Assembly: GCF_020886315.1 (NCBI RefSeq)
Contig: NZ_AP025226.1
Location: forward strand, 1,948,001 to 2,012,000
DNA: 64,000 bases
Direction of reading: 5' to 3'
From: Saccharolobus caldissimus
GTDB lineage: Archaea; Thermoproteota; Thermoprotei_A; Sulfolobales; Sulfolobaceae
Shown here: one piece after another, positions 1 through 9,773 of the stretch
How the letters are laid out: each line of letters starts with the position of its first letter
Position numbering within the stretch: the first letter of the stretch is position 1
Notes under the pieces: generated by a model
The model's database searches: none
The model's input: only the letters and a program-made list of their open reading frames with translations
Told to the model about the DNA's origin: nothing
Position numbers and translations under genes: made by a program

Positions 1-579
1 TATTCCACAATTCGTTGGATTTAAGTAGGTATAATCGAGTCTGTACCACTTTCCGTTAAAGTAATCTAGTATCCAAATAATAATTATTTGCCCCAGCCTA
101 ACCTTAGCTGATATGATGTAAGTCTGATTAGATGTAATGTTAAACGCATATGAATTAACCTTACCCAATAGCTGACCTTGCTGAGGTAAATAAACGTTAT
201 TATTAAATTGAAATCTAGTAATTAAATTGTAACCATTAGTAGTTGAATAAAATAGAGTTGCATTTTGATTTCCATTAGGGAGTGCATAAAAAGGATTTAA
301 TTGGGGGGATATTACAAACGGTATTATAGTAACCTTAGGAGTAGGAGATTTGATCCATATAATATAGCTTACATTGAAATAATTATATGATGGGGGAATT
401 CCGTAAAATGATACTTGAGATATAGATGCACTCACTAGCTTAGATAATCCTATAACGTTTTCCTGTTGTAAGAACGTTAATGCATAAGAAGACATATAGA
501 CAGAGTATACTTCGAATATCGCTAGCGCTAACACTATTGTGGCAATAATAATCATTAGGTTAACTACGATACTGGGCAT
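1..579 (-). CDS. Pilin-like membrane-anchored surface protein (3' end outside window)
   Basis: An open frame of 193 codons reads leftward from an ATG at 579 and runs off the window edge without a stop. It starts MPSIVVNLMIIIATIVLALA: a short hydrophilic start followed by one hydrophobic segment (about residues 8-28), as in archaeal type IV pilin-like proteins. The rest is rich in Asn, Tyr, Ser and Thr. The segment around residues 170-188 (IIIIWILDYFNGKWYRLDY) closely matches the C-terminus of the divergent gene at 636-1196 (ILIIWILYYSNGYWFRIDY), so the two are paralogues facing away from one shared promoter region. The start lies about 26 nt from the TATA element near 605, which suits a leaderless transcript. 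The role is inferred to be part of a surface filament; no ATPase or platform gene is visible here. Confidence 0.75.
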   Translation of the reverse strand, partial: MPSIVVNLMIIIATIVLALAIFEVYSVYMSSYALTFLQQENVIGLSKLVSASISQVSFYGIPPSYNYFNVSYIIWIKSPTPKVTIIPFVISPQLNPFYALPNGNQNATLFYSTTNGYNLITRFQFNNNVYLPQQGQLLGKVNSYAFNITSNQTYIISAKVRLGQIIIIWILDYFNGKWYRLDYTYLNPTNCGI

Positions 580-600
580 ATATGTAAAATTTTGGTGAAG

Positions 601-611
601 TTTTATATATA
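601..611. promoter_or_regulatory. TATA element shared by two divergent pilin-like genes
   Basis: The sequence TTTTATATATA lies in the 56-bp gap between the divergent starts at 579 (minus) and 636 (plus). Its centre is about 26 nt from the minus-strand ATG and about 30 nt from the plus-strand ATG, near the spacing expected for archaeal TATA boxes on leaderless or short-leader messages. No second A/T box of comparable quality is seen, so one near-palindromic element may serve both directions. Confidence 0.5.
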
Positions 612-635
612 TGTTTTTCGGTATTATTAACAGAA

Positions 636-1196
636 ATGCCTTCATCAGTAATTGAGGAGTTTATGATAATAATAGCAGTAGTGTTAATAGGACTAGTACT
701 CTTTGGACTTACTATGACTTACTTTTTACCACATGAATTATTCAGTATAGCCCAACAGCAAGCCAGTTCTTTATCTTCAACGTCAACTCTTTCAGTAGGA
801 CCTCTTTTAGTTTCTAAAAATAGCGGAAGTGCAGTAATAGAATTATATAATCCTTCAGTCTCACTAAACGTCTCAATTTTAGTATTTGCAGTTCCTTCTT
901 ATTTAGAGCAAGATGTAGGAATTATAAGCCCCACAAGTACTCCTTTATTCTCAGTTTACTTACCTAACGGTCAATTAGCTAAAACCGTTAATATAAACTC
1001 TCCTATATATGATATAGGAGGTAGGATAATTTACGATACTCCGATTACAATTTATACGATACCCGTAAATGAGCCCGTGACCGTGACAGTAAATAACGTT
1101 AATTCTAATTCCATTCTAATAATATGGATCTTATATTATTCAAACGGGTATTGGTTTAGAATAGATTACGGATTTACGGGGGTGCCCAGCTCATGA
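636..1196 (+). CDS. Pilin-like membrane-anchored protein
   Basis: A 186-aa protein with an N-terminal hydrophobic helix (about residues 9-30) preceded by MPSSVIEE, then an extracellular-type domain rich in Ser, Thr and Asn with several N-X-S/T sequons. There is no clear K/R-G class III cleavage site, so it may be a minor or accessory pilin, or an anchored stator-like protein rather than a processed major pilin. It is the first gene of a four-gene run: its stop overlaps the next ATG by 4 bp. It is a paralogue of the divergent gene ending at 579, most clearly at the C-terminus. Function is inferred from architecture only. Confidence 0.75.
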   Translation: MPSSVIEEFMIIIAVVLIGLVLFGLTMTYFLPHELFSIAQQQASSLSSTSTLSVGPLLVSKNSGSAVIELYNPSVSLNVSILVFAVPSYLEQDVGIISPTSTPLFSVYLPNGQLAKTVNINSPIYDIGGRIIYDTPITIYTIPVNEPVTVTVNNVNSNSILIIWILYYSNGYWFRIDYGFTGVPSS

Positions 1197-2854
1197 AGGC
1201 ATTATCTTCGCCCGTATTTTTAATTCTAATGCTTCTCATATTATTATCAATTTTAATCCCCGCCTTATTAATATTAAACTCTACACCAATTTACTCAAGC
1301 CAAGGTAAAATAGCTTCAACGCTTTATACCCAATTACAACAGCAGCAACAACAGCAAGTATTTAGAGGTAATCCTAATATATATTACAACTCGACTAAGT
1401 ACCCCTCAATACAATTCATTTTCAGTTCGGTCCCTATTCCGATTAATATTACTCAAATATACTACTTTAACGGAAATACATGGGTTCCCGTTCTTAAGAA
1501 CAGTATCATAGTAAGCAGTACTACTAAATTACCGTTACCTCCTTCAGCTTTTAACCAGCCAATATTAATAGTAACATCAGAAGCCAACTTCTACTTCTTG
1601 AATCCTAACACTTCAATAACTACAGTTACCATATCTGGACCTTCTGGTAAAATTCCAGTATATGTGACAGCGTTCGTATTAAATGGAAGTAAGGTAATTC
1701 CAATAAGTGTGCAGGTCGCGTTACAAGGGAATATTATAAATAATACTCCAGTTATATTCTATCTTAATCCTGGATCTTATTCTATAGCTGATAAGAACAG
1801 TTCTACTATATTTTTGCCGGGTTATGGACTAACAGCTACATTCCAGAATTGGACTATTGTAGGTTACGGTAATCTAAATTCTCCCTCAAATTCCCAAGGT
1901 GTAACATTTACGGTAAGTGGTCCCTTAGTATTAACTATTATATATAAGGCTGTATTGCAAAAGTTTCAAGTGATTATAAAACCAGCTAATATACCTTTAG
2001 GGACTAATATCTACCAAAGTATTAGTAATGGTAATAACGGTAATGGAAAAGGTAAAGGATCTGCTATTGAAATTACATTAACTTCTCTAAATAGTACAAT
2101 TCCAGTTATTGTAGATAATAAATTATACCAGGTGCCGAGTAATGGAATTACGTTAACTCTAACTTACGGTTATCATATTATACAGTTTCCCTCTTACTAT
2201 AACATAACGTTTAATTACACTGGGGGATATTTTAGCAAACCAGTTTTAGGTGGCGAGATAATCTGTTATAAATTTACTGGATTAGCTTCAAGTACTAGTA
2301 AAATTAGTATAGTATCGAGTAATGAGGTATTCGTGAATTCAAGTGGTACAATATATGGAAACTATCAGCCATATCAATCATATTATCTAGTTATAATAAA
2401 GAATTACTTCTATTTTCCGAGTGAAGTCTGGGCAGTCAAAAACAGTACGCCAGTTAATATAAGTATAGCTGGCCAGCTACTTCAAGTAAATATACTAGGT
2501 ACCAATATTGTGATCACATTAGGCAATATTAAGAACTATGTACCGCAGAAAATATATTTTAAACAAGGAACTGAACTTAATATAACTAATGATTATTTGT
2601 TAGATCTTAATGGTATCTTCAATATATCAATTAATGGGAAAGTTTATAATTATACTTCTTTACTTTCAAGTCCTATTAATGTTACTCTTTCTAATGTTAG
2701 TATTGTCAATTACACTGTATACTATATTAAATATAATAATTTTCAGATTCAAAGAATATTTCACACCATAATATATATTAATTCTCCTACTATTATAATA
2801 AATTATCAAGAATGGGAATATGGAGGAGAGCCTATAAATAATGGGGGTATTTAA
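1193..2854 (+). CDS. Large pilin-like surface protein with beta-rich ectodomain
   Basis: A 553-aa protein. MKALSSPVFL leads into a hydrophobic helix (about residues 8-30), resembling a class III (type IV pilin) signal with possible cleavage after Lys-Ala. A short glutamine run (about residues 50-56) follows, then a long beta-rich, Asn/Ser/Thr/Tyr-rich domain with many N-glycosylation sequons and a Gly/Asn/Lys-rich loop near residues 280-290. The first 130 residues after the helix align by eye with the next gene's product (for example NPNIYYN versus HPSIFYN, then a conserved ILIVTS/IIIITS strand), so the two are tandem paralogues. A GGGGTG ribosome-binding sequence precedes the ATG, which overlaps the upstream stop. 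It is probably a filament-tip or adhesin-like component; this is inference. Confidence 0.75.
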   Translation: MKALSSPVFLILMLLILLSILIPALLILNSTPIYSSQGKIASTLYTQLQQQQQQQVFRGNPNIYYNSTKYPSIQFIFSSVPIPINITQIYYFNGNTWVPVLKNSIIVSSTTKLPLPPSAFNQPILIVTSEANFYFLNPNTSITTVTISGPSGKIPVYVTAFVLNGSKVIPISVQVALQGNIINNTPVIFYLNPGSYSIADKNSSTIFLPGYGLTATFQNWTIVGYGNLNSPSNSQGVTFTVSGPLVLTIIYKAVLQKFQVIIKPANIPLGTNIYQSISNGNNGNGKGKGSAIEITLTSLNSTIPVIVDNKLYQVPSNGITLTLTYGYHIIQFPSYYNITFNYTGGYFSKPVLGGEIICYKFTGLASSTSKISIVSSNEVFVNSSGTIYGNYQPYQSYYLVIIKNYFYFPSEVWAVKNSTPVNISIAGQLLQVNILGTNIVITLGNIKNYVPQKIYFKQGTELNITNDYLLDLNGIFNISINGKVYNYTSLLSSPINVTLSNVSIVNYTVYYIKYNNFQIQRIFHTIIYINSPTIIINYQEWEYGGEPINNGGI

Positions 2855-4324
2855 ATGAAGGGTCTGTCTAATACTATTTCCGTTATAATTCTAATTTTTA
2901 TAATACTTACCTTAATGATACCTATCATGTTTTATATACAAAACATCTCTCAGTCTAACAGTGTCTCCCAGTCTATTGTAAACAACTACGAATATTTACA
3001 TAACTTACAGATTTCACAAGTTAAGACTGGACACCCTTCTATATTCTATAATGGTAGTACGATTTATTTAATTTACGCTAATGGAACCTTTGAACCTCCT
3101 TCAAACTTAACTATTATTGGCATTCTTTATCTAAATCAGAACGGTGTATGGGTTAACATAACCTCAATAAAGTATCCCTTAGTAATATCAGAAGGGCAAA
3201 CTATAAATTTACCAAGCTACGTTAACGATAGGCCAATTATAATAATAACGTCCCTAGGTAACATATTTTTCTTACAACCTGGTTCATCAATAGGTCCTTT
3301 CTCGACGGGCGGAAAGGGGGGATTAGAAATATTGGCCCAAATATCTAATTCTACTATTAGTCCCATATCTGTTTCAACTAATGTGACCACTAATATATAC
3401 GGGAAATTTGAGAACTTCACAACGCCTGCAGATTTTCCGAATCAAACTGGATCTTTTCAAGCTAAAGTCCCTCAATATGTCTTTTATGAAAACTCCAAAG
3501 GTCAGATAATATCTGGTATTTTCCATAATTGGATAATACTAGGCAGGGCTAGTGTTAACTCTACAAATACCGTTGGTATTCAGGTAAGTTTAGAAGGTAG
3601 CCCAGTAGTTATGGTTGCAAATTACACTCCAATAACAGCTAAAGTTAATTTACAAATAGCAATACTAAGTAATAACGGCAATCAAATAAATTGTCCAATT
3701 AATGTAAACATAAACGGTAAAAGTTATACTATTAATCAAGGAAGTACGATTATTCAAATACCTGCAGGGTTCTTTAATATCACAGTTAATACTTTACAAT
3801 TTAATAATACGTTGCAAGAATCTAAAGGCGTTAAATACCATTATGTATACGATAATATAACATATAACGGCAAAGCATATATTTCGGCTTCAGCTATTTT
3901 ATTCGTTCCACCAAATCCTTCAACTATTCCTATAGTTTATATATATTATTTAAATAACTTTAATTACTATTTAGTAACTATAGAAGACAGGCTTTCTAAC
4001 GATTTACAAAATGTGTGTCCTAATGCTTCAACATATTTTATTGAAATAAATATAAATTCTCTAGTATTTGTGCTTAATGGTAAAGTTTATAATTATAATA
4101 ACTCATATTGGGTTCAATCTGGTAAATACAATTATTCAACTGTTGGCTTCTTTGTACCACCTGGTTTCATTAGCAATTATGGTTTTAGCAATTATGGTTA
4201 TTACTATAATGCATATCAAATATATATAAATAATCAACCATTAACAACTCAATATATTATAGTAAATCAACCATTAACAATAGTAATTTATTACAATTAT
4301 ACGGAGCAATTTGTGCAATTGTAG
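2855..4324 (+). CDS. Large pilin-like surface protein, paralogue of upstream gene
   Basis: A 489-aa protein starting MKGLSNTISVIILIFIILTL. Lys-Gly before a hydrophobic helix is a good class III signal peptide of the kind cut by the archaeal PibD peptidase. The ectodomain is beta-rich with many N-X-S/T sequons and ends in Tyr/Asn-rich sequence. It starts directly after the upstream stop codon with no gap, so it is co-transcribed and probably translationally coupled. Similarity to the 553-aa upstream product runs through the first 150 residues. It is larger than ordinary Sulfolobus pilins, which are usually 120-200 aa, suggesting an adhesin or cap rather than a shaft subunit. Confidence 0.75.
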   Translation: MKGLSNTISVIILIFIILTLMIPIMFYIQNISQSNSVSQSIVNNYEYLHNLQISQVKTGHPSIFYNGSTIYLIYANGTFEPPSNLTIIGILYLNQNGVWVNITSIKYPLVISEGQTINLPSYVNDRPIIIITSLGNIFFLQPGSSIGPFSTGGKGGLEILAQISNSTISPISVSTNVTTNIYGKFENFTTPADFPNQTGSFQAKVPQYVFYENSKGQIISGIFHNWIILGRASVNSTNTVGIQVSLEGSPVVMVANYTPITAKVNLQIAILSNNGNQINCPINVNINGKSYTINQGSTIIQIPAGFFNITVNTLQFNNTLQESKGVKYHYVYDNITYNGKAYISASAILFVPPNPSTIPIVYIYYLNNFNYYLVTIEDRLSNDLQNVCPNASTYFIEININSLVFVLNGKVYNYNNSYWVQSGKYNYSTVGFFVPPGFISNYGFSNYGYYYNAYQIYINNQPLTTQYIIVNQPLTIVIYYNYTEQFVQL

Positions 4325-4335
4325 GTGTTCGTTAA

Positions 4336-4800
4336 ATGAAAGCACAGTCTGAATATTTAGGGTTTATAATAGCAATAATCGTTATAATCCTAATTCTTAT
4401 ACCCTTATTTTTAATTCTGAGTGATTATTCTGTTCCTTCTGCTATAAGACTTGATTATACTACAATAGTAAAGAATCAAATAAATGGAGGAGCAATAATA
4501 ATTTTCTTTAACTCAACTCCTTCAAAGTCTTTTTTAATGGTTTACAGAGGTAATTCTAACTATACATTGTCTGCAGTATATTATGATTATAAGGGAATAT
4601 GGTATAATATAACGTCTTTAGTAAACGCTACAATAGAAGTGAATGGTGTTCAGAAGATTGTATTTTTGCCTGCTCCCTTAGTATATAATTTTACTTTACC
4701 TTCAAGAGTGTGGAATTATACATTAGTTTTGCAATTAGAAGCATATAATGTAACAGTTTTTGCAACCGTACTTCCTAATGAGACAGCATATACGTCCTAA
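4336..4800 (+). CDS. Pilin-like protein closing the surface-filament operon
   Basis: A 154-aa protein starting MKAQSEYLGFIIAIIVIILI, a type IV pilin-like N-terminus (possible cleavage after Lys-Ala) followed by a helix of about 22 residues and a small beta-rich domain with several sequons. An AGGTG sequence lies 9 nt before the ATG, and the gap to the upstream gene is only 11 bp, so it is the last gene of the operon. A T-rich tract at about 4829-4850 may terminate transcription. By size this is the best candidate for a repeating subunit in the set, though that is inference. Confidence 0.75.
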   Translation: MKAQSEYLGFIIAIIVIILILIPLFLILSDYSVPSAIRLDYTTIVKNQINGGAIIIFFNSTPSKSFLMVYRGNSNYTLSAVYYDYKGIWYNITSLVNATIEVNGVQKIVFLPAPLVYNFTLPSRVWNYTLVLQLEAYNVTVFATVLPNETAYTS

Positions 4801-4972
4801 TTTTGTAATGTACCATAAAAACGTAATAATGAACTTTTTAATTTTTATATTTCAATCAGTATATGTAGTTAATTAATCATCATTAATTTAGATATTGATA
4901 GGAATAATCATTTAGGTTTATAAGCAACTATGTTAATGTTTAAAAACATATGCGTTAAATTTTTCACGCTTT

Positions 4973-6106
4973 TTACCTACCATTAAAATATTTCCACTTC
5001 AAGTACTCTAATACTTTAGGTATGTTAATCTTCATAGGACAAACTTCTCTACAGTTACCCGCATGGCTACATAGTAACGCAGGTTTATAATCGTTATATA
5101 CTATTGCACTCCACATAGCTCCCATAGGTCCCGAATAAGGAGGATCTCCCCATTTTCCATCTAAAGCTCTGTAAACTGGACAGTGGAAGTGACACCTACC
5201 GCATCTTATACATAGGAGGGCTTCACGCAGAATGCTATCTTCATTAGCTTTCCTTCTTCCGTTATCTACTAGTATTAAGTGGAATTCTTTAGGACCGTGG
5301 GCTGGGGATACTCTTTTCTGTTCAACATCTCCCGTAGATGATGGACCAGAAGTTACGTTAATATAAGTGGGCGGATATAATCCAGCATATGCGGCTTGTA
5401 CTAATGCCTCATATAGGGCATATTCTAAATTGGGTAATATCTTTTCAACCCCGGTAATTGATATGTGTACTGGAGGGACTACGCTGCTCATCCTTATGTT
5501 GCCCTCATTCTCTACTAGTACTATGGAACCAGAATCCGCTGCTACTGCATTCGCTCCAGTTATACCTATATCTGCAGTTAGGAATTTCTGTCTTAAGAAT
5601 TCTCTGGCAACTTTCACTATATCCTCATGTTTATCCCCGGGATCTACTCCTAACTTTTCCTTTATTAACTCTCTTATTCTCTCTCTAGTCATATGTACTG
5701 CGGGGGCTATAATGTGGGATGGAGGTTCATCAGCTAATTGTATTAGTAACTCACCTAAATCTGTTTCCCAGACCTCATTTCCTAGGGATTGTAAATATTT
5801 TCTTATACCAGTCTCATAGGCTACCATGGACTTTCCTAAAACTACTCTTTTTCCAGTTCCTACTATTTTACCTACTATTTCCCTGGCTTGTTGAGAGTTC
5901 TCCGCAAAGTAAGCTTTTCCTCCTATTTTCTCTACAGATTTCATAGTCATTTCTATATAATAGTCCAAGTTACTTAACACCTCTAATTTTCCTTCTCTTA
6001 CCTTTCTCGCTAACTCCTCTAAGTATGGATGTTCTCTTAATACATTAAATACTCTGGGGACATTATGTTCTACTCCTCTTTTTATTGCAATGTCCCAATC
6101 ACTCAA
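4973..6106 (-). CDS. LutB-like LUD-domain iron-sulfur protein
   Basis: A 377-aa protein with an N-terminal LUD (lactate utilisation) domain over about residues 1-270 and a C-terminal ferredoxin-like region. The cysteine motifs [12 protein letters not shown] and [12 protein letters not shown] can hold two [4Fe-4S] clusters. This matches the LutB/LldF family, which takes part in oxidation of lactate or a related 2-hydroxy acid together with a CCG-domain partner. That partner is the gene immediately upstream (6099-6995), with an 8-bp overlap. No LutC gene is seen nearby; the FAD/Fe-S dehydrogenase at 48951-51947 is a possible but distant functional relative. The substrate cannot be set from sequence. 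Confidence 0.85.
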   Translation of the reverse strand: MSDWDIAIKRGVEHNVPRVFNVLREHPYLEELARKVREGKLEVLSNLDYYIEMTMKSVEKIGGKAYFAENSQQAREIVGKIVGTGKRVVLGKSMVAYETGIRKYLQSLGNEVWETDLGELLIQLADEPPSHIIAPAVHMTRERIRELIKEKLGVDPGDKHEDIVKVAREFLRQKFLTADIGITGANAVAADSGSIVLVENEGNIRMSSVVPPVHISITGVEKILPNLEYALYEALVQAAYAGLYPPTYINVTSGPSSTGDVEQKRVSPAHGPKEFHLILVDNGRRKANEDSILREALLCIRCGRCHFHCPVYRALDGKWGDPPYSGPMGAMWSAIVYNDYKPALLCSHAGNCREVCPMKINIPKVLEYLKWKYFNGR

Positions 6107-6995
6107 CTTTTACCACCTCTGCGAAATCGTAAGATTCTACATAAGGAGATAAATTAGCGTAACAGAAAGGACAAGCTAATAATACCTTACTACTTACGCT
6201 CTTTAATGCTTCAGCTCTAGTTTTGGCTATCTTTTCGCTTATCTCCTTATTTATAGGTGCTAAAGGGCTTCCGCAACACATAGACGTTTCTTTTCCGGTT
6301 ACTAACTCGTTTTCCTTAAGGATTATTCCGGAACTGACTATTACTTCCCTTATTAAGTCTCTCATTCCTAAAAATCTGGAATATAGGCAAGAGTCGTGAA
6401 ATACGTAAGTCCCCTCTCCCTTTATTTTAACGTTTTTTAAAAGCTGGAAGTAATTTACTATGTCCACGTTCCAGTCTAACATTTCCTTAATTCTGAATAG
6501 CGTATAATGGGTATGGGGGTCTACTGTTATAATCTTCTTTACTTCATGAGAGTTAAAGAAGTTTACCAATTTTTTAGCGTATTCTCTGAATTCATCTAAC
6601 ATTCCAAGCTCAAGAAGTATTGTCCCGCTATAAGGTTCCTCTTCGTAAAGATATCCGAAGTCTACTTCAGCCTTTCTAAGGATGGAGGCTACGTTTCTTA
6701 ATATTTTGTTCACTCTTTCGTTCTTAGGCTTTAAGAATATCTTAGCTAATGGCGAGAATTTCTCTATGCTTTTGAATTTAGGTAATAAAGGTAAAATTTC
6801 ATCAAATTTCTTTCCCAATTCGGCTAGCTGATAGGAACAGCCGGTGTAAAGTATTGTACTTCCTCCTTTCTTTATATTTAACCCATTTGCCCATTCGTAG
6901 CACGTTTCTTTATTTACGGGAAAAGGAAGGTAATCCTCCATTAAGTATTTCGTAACAGTCTTTCTTATGAAGTTGAGTTGTTCGATATTTATCAT
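6099..6995 (-). CDS. LutA/HdrB-like CCG-domain iron-sulfur protein
   Basis: A 298-aa protein with features of the cysteine-rich CCG domain family (LutA, GlpC, HdrB). A TGCSYQL segment occurs at about residues 52-58, and the motif MCCGSPLAP followed by a KTRAEAL helix lies near residues 240-260. Such proteins hold a non-cubane [4Fe-4S] cluster and act in electron transfer with LutB-type partners. It is the first gene of a two-gene minus-strand operon and overlaps the LutB-like gene by 8 bp (ATG inside the stop region). The family is clear; the exact electron donor is not. Confidence 0.82.
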   Translation of the reverse strand: MINIEQLNFIRKTVTKYLMEDYLPFPVNKETCYEWANGLNIKKGGSTILYTGCSYQLAELGKKFDEILPLLPKFKSIEKFSPLAKIFLKPKNERVNKILRNVASILRKAEVDFGYLYEEEPYSGTILLELGMLDEFREYAKKLVNFFNSHEVKKIITVDPHTHYTLFRIKEMLDWNVDIVNYFQLLKNVKIKGEGTYVFHDSCLYSRFLGMRDLIREVIVSSGIILKENELVTGKETSMCCGSPLAPINKEISEKIAKTRAEALKSVSSKVLLACPFCYANLSPYVESYDFAEVVKVE

Positions 6996-7010
6996 TGTGA
7001 TTAATTATCC

Positions 7011-7022
7011 TTTTATATAATA
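7011..7022. promoter_or_regulatory. TATA element between divergent LutA-like and MBL-fold genes
   Basis: TTTTATATAATA sits in the 62-bp gap between the divergent starts. It is about 22 nt from the minus-strand ATG at 6995 and about 25 nt before a plus-strand GTG at 7040, which lies 18 nt upstream of the preferred ATG at 7058. The A/T run reads as a TATA box in both directions. Confidence 0.45.
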
Positions 7023-7057
7023 AGTTTTTATCCTAATGTGTGTATATTATATTATGT

Positions 7058-7687
7058 ATGATTGTGAAAAGCTTTATAACTGGACCTCTGGCCACTAATT
7101 CTTATGTTATTTACGATAATGATAAGGCTGTTGTAATAGATGCAGGGGGAGATATGAAGGAGGTTATAGATTTTATTAGGAAAAATAAACTAAACTTGAG
7201 TTATATTATAGCAACTCATGGGCATTTCGATCATGTAATGGGGGTTAATCAGCTTAAAAGGGAGTTTCCTTCGTCAATTTTCCTAATTAATGAGAGGGAT
7301 TTAGGATTACTAAAAAGGGCTAGTAGTATGGCTTTATCTCTCTTAAACTTAATGATTTCAGATGTCACTTTGCCAGATGGTTACGTAAAAGAGGGAGATG
7401 AGATAAGGTTAGGTGAGGGTAAGTTAAAGGTGATTGAAACCCCAGGTCATACTATGGGTAGTATATGTATTTTAGCAAACGGTTACATATTCACTGGGGA
7501 TACTCTATTTTACGGTACTGTAGGGAGGACAGACCTTGGAGGTTCAGAGAAATTGTTAAGGGATAGTTTAGAGAGGTTAAAGGGTTTACAAGACGAGTTG
7601 ATAGTCTATCCGGGTCACGGTCCTTTTACAATTTTAGGATATGAAAAGGTTAAAAATCCATTTCTTACAATTGATATTTTACCTTAA
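7058..7687 (+). CDS. MBL-fold metallo-hydrolase (glyoxalase II-like)
   Basis: A 209-aa metallo-beta-lactamase-fold hydrolase. The metal-binding signature THGHFDH is at about residues 53-59, a further His in PGHTMGS near 137, an Asp in TGDTLF near 155, and YPGHGP near the C-terminus. This is the glyoxalase II/persulfide-dioxygenase-like branch of the fold; the exact substrate (a thioester such as S-lactoylglutathione is unlikely in archaea) is not determinable. I chose the ATG at 7058 because family members start MIVKxFxxGPLxTNxY; an in-frame GTG at 7040 would add six residues and would be nearly leaderless with respect to the TATA box. It is divergent from the LutAB-like pair. Confidence 0.85.
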   Translation: MIVKSFITGPLATNSYVIYDNDKAVVIDAGGDMKEVIDFIRKNKLNLSYIIATHGHFDHVMGVNQLKREFPSSIFLINERDLGLLKRASSMALSLLNLMISDVTLPDGYVKEGDEIRLGEGKLKVIETPGHTMGSICILANGYIFTGDTLFYGTVGRTDLGGSEKLLRDSLERLKGLQDELIVYPGHGPFTILGYEKVKNPFLTIDILP

Positions 7688-7689
7688 AC

Positions 7690-7905
7690 TTACTCTAAGT
7701 TTTCTATTCTACTCTCTAATTCGTCTAGCATTACCGATAGTCTTCTAGCTACTTTCTTATCTTGTAGTGAGTTTATCTTAGATTCTATTTCGTTTAATAG
7801 ATCTCTGGCTTCCTCACATTCATCACAATCCAGATTTCCACATTCTATACATCTTTCTACGAGGTCTTCAGCTTTATCTAATAATCTTCTGATCTCGCTC
7901 TCCAT
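7690..7905 (-). CDS. Small cysteine-containing coiled-coil protein, unknown
   Basis: A 71-aa, highly charged, almost wholly helical protein with two paired-cysteine motifs in the middle (CIECGNLDCDEC, residues 19-30) that could bind a zinc ion. No family is recognised. It converges on the MBL-fold gene with a 2-bp gap. The size, acidic coiled-coil character and a normal ATG support a real small gene rather than a chance frame. Confidence 0.6.
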   Translation of the reverse strand: MESEIRRLLDKAEDLVERCIECGNLDCDECEEARDLLNEIESKINSLQDKKVARRLSVMLDELESRIENLE

Positions 7906-8220
7906 AAAATTAGTTGGTTAAGGTACTTTATAAGTTAAGCTGATTAAATCCTCATTTTTAAAAACAATATAAGTAATAATGTAAACTTACCTTAGGAATT
8001 CTTCATAGTTTTAGCGTAGGCTCATTTTTCTTAAATTCGAATTTTAATTAAAGAGCTTGACATCAATTTCTATAAAAAAGAATTAAACTAAAAATAACAT
8101 AATAGTAAAGTATATGTAATTATTTATGAATATTAGTTTTTAATGTTTACGAATAATATAATGATATATATTAACTTCATTATATTTACTCTAGTCTAAA
8201 TTAAATAGGCTAGTACAATA
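7906..8220. other. AT-rich intergenic region, no gene seen
   Basis: This 315-bp AT-rich spacer lies between a minus-strand small gene and the plus-strand MFS gene. I see no coding frame, tRNA-like sequence or strong inverted repeat. The stretch near 8185-8210 (CTAGTCTAAATTAAATAGG) may hold the promoter of the transporter. Confidence 0.5.
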
Positions 8221-9738
8221 TTGTCGCTGATTCTCGATATGGTTAAGCTTAAATATTATTCAAAAAGATATATCTTTGTGCCTGAAGATTATGACTTGAA
8301 ATATGCTTACAGAGCATTGTTAATATTAGCGCCAATAGCCATAGCCGTAATGTATACGGAGTCCATGTTAATTCCATCACTTCCGACAATAGCAAAAGAT
8401 TTTAATGTTAATTCAGCTACTGTAAGCTGGGTTTTAACTGCCTATTTAATTAGCGGTGTAGTAGCTAATCCAATAGTAGGGAAACTCGGTGATATATATG
8501 GTAAAAAACGTATTCTAGTTTATGTAATGGTTATATATACGGTAGCTGTTACCTTAAACGGTTTTGCTCCCAACTTTACTTCTTTCATAATCTTTAGGAC
8601 TATACAAGGTATAGGATTGGGTATGTTTCCATTAGCTTTTAGCCTAATAAGGGAGGAATTTCCACCGCATCTAGTACCTAGAGCTCAAGGTATAGTTAGT
8701 GCGATGTTCGGTATAGGTTCTGCTATAAGTTTACCCATTGCAGCTACTATAGCTCAAGATATAGGATGGCAATATAATTACCATATTGTAATTCCCTTTG
8801 TAATATTACTAACTTATTTAACTTCTAAGTATATTAGGGAGAGTAAATATACAAATCCTAATTCTAAAATAGATTATATAGGAGCTGGTATACTGGGTTC
8901 TTCTTTAGCCTTAATGACCACGGCGTTTTCCGAGGCACCAACCTGGGGATGGCTATCCTTAGACTTTCTATTTACTATGTTTTTAGGGCTTATTCTATTC
9001 ATTATATTTGTAATATACGAAACTAAGGTTCCGTATCCGCTAATTTCCATAGGATTGTTAAGAGAAAAGAATGTATTAGCAGCAAATATAGCGGCTTTCG
9101 TAGCAGGTTTTGGAATATTTATGGCTTACCAGGCTATAACATACTTGCTGGAAATCCCAAATCCTGTAGGTTTTAATTTAGATATTTTAAGTACTGGATT
9201 ATCTATGATGCCGATTTCCATAATGCAAATGGTAGGAGCGCTTTTTGCCTCAAGGTTAATATTAAGGTCTGGGACTAAGTTTGTTATTACAATCTCATCT
9301 CTAATACTGTCCTTCTTTTATTTTGTATTAGGCTTAATTGCACCCTCTGGCTCTTCTGCTGGATTATCAAACGTCATTATCTTTGCGGCTTTGGCAACAT
9401 TAGGAGCCGCTATGTTGAATGTTGTGTTAATTAATATTTTAACGTTCTCAGTAGAGAGAAGAGTTTTAGGGATAGCTACTGGAATGAATACCGTATTTAG
9501 GCTAATTGGAGGAGCCTTTGGTCCTTCAATAGCAGGTTCTTTAATATCTACTTATTACATTTACCTAGTTTATCCATTACCCTTAAATGGACAGGGGATG
9601 TTTTTACCAGTTAAATTACCCTCAGATTATGCTTTTCAATTAACCTTCTTTATTTCGGCTGCGGCAGGATTATTAATGGCTGTAATAGGAAGTATGACTA
9701 GGGACATAAGAATAAGGGGAACTAGGGTATCTCAATAA
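8221..9738 (+). CDS. MFS transporter, DHA2/EmrB-like (14 helices)
   Basis: A 505-aa integral membrane protein with about 14 predicted transmembrane helices. It carries major-facilitator signatures: the loop 2-3 motif [11 protein letters not shown] near residues 90-100 and a motif-C-like [16 protein letters not shown] segment near 164-180. Length and helix number fit the drug:H+ antiporter-2 family, which exports hydrophobic compounds or organic acids. The substrate is unknown. The TTG at 8221 is the most upstream start; an ATG at 8239 would remove six residues and is an alternative. It is followed 35 bp later by the alpha-galactosidase on the same strand, but nothing shows that the two work together. 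Confidence 0.85.
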   Translation: MSLILDMVKLKYYSKRYIFVPEDYDLKYAYRALLILAPIAIAVMYTESMLIPSLPTIAKDFNVNSATVSWVLTAYLISGVVANPIVGKLGDIYGKKRILVYVMVIYTVAVTLNGFAPNFTSFIIFRTIQGIGLGMFPLAFSLIREEFPPHLVPRAQGIVSAMFGIGSAISLPIAATIAQDIGWQYNYHIVIPFVILLTYLTSKYIRESKYTNPNSKIDYIGAGILGSSLALMTTAFSEAPTWGWLSLDFLFTMFLGLILFIIFVIYETKVPYPLISIGLLREKNVLAANIAAFVAGFGIFMAYQAITYLLEIPNPVGFNLDILSTGLSMMPISIMQMVGALFASRLILRSGTKFVITISSLILSFFYFVLGLIAPSGSSAGLSNVIIFAALATLGAAMLNVVLINILTFSVERRVLGIATGMNTVFRLIGGAFGPSIAGSLISTYYIYLVYPLPLNGQGMFLPVKLPSDYAFQLTFFISAAAGLLMAVIGSMTRDIRIRGTRVSQ

Positions 9739-9773
9739 TAATATATTTTCTCCTTATCATAATAAAAGAAGAT

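Noticed and set aside
5367-5946. Several open frames on the plus strand opposite the LutB-like gene
   Set aside because: They are antisense to a clear iron-sulfur protein gene and have low-complexity composition.
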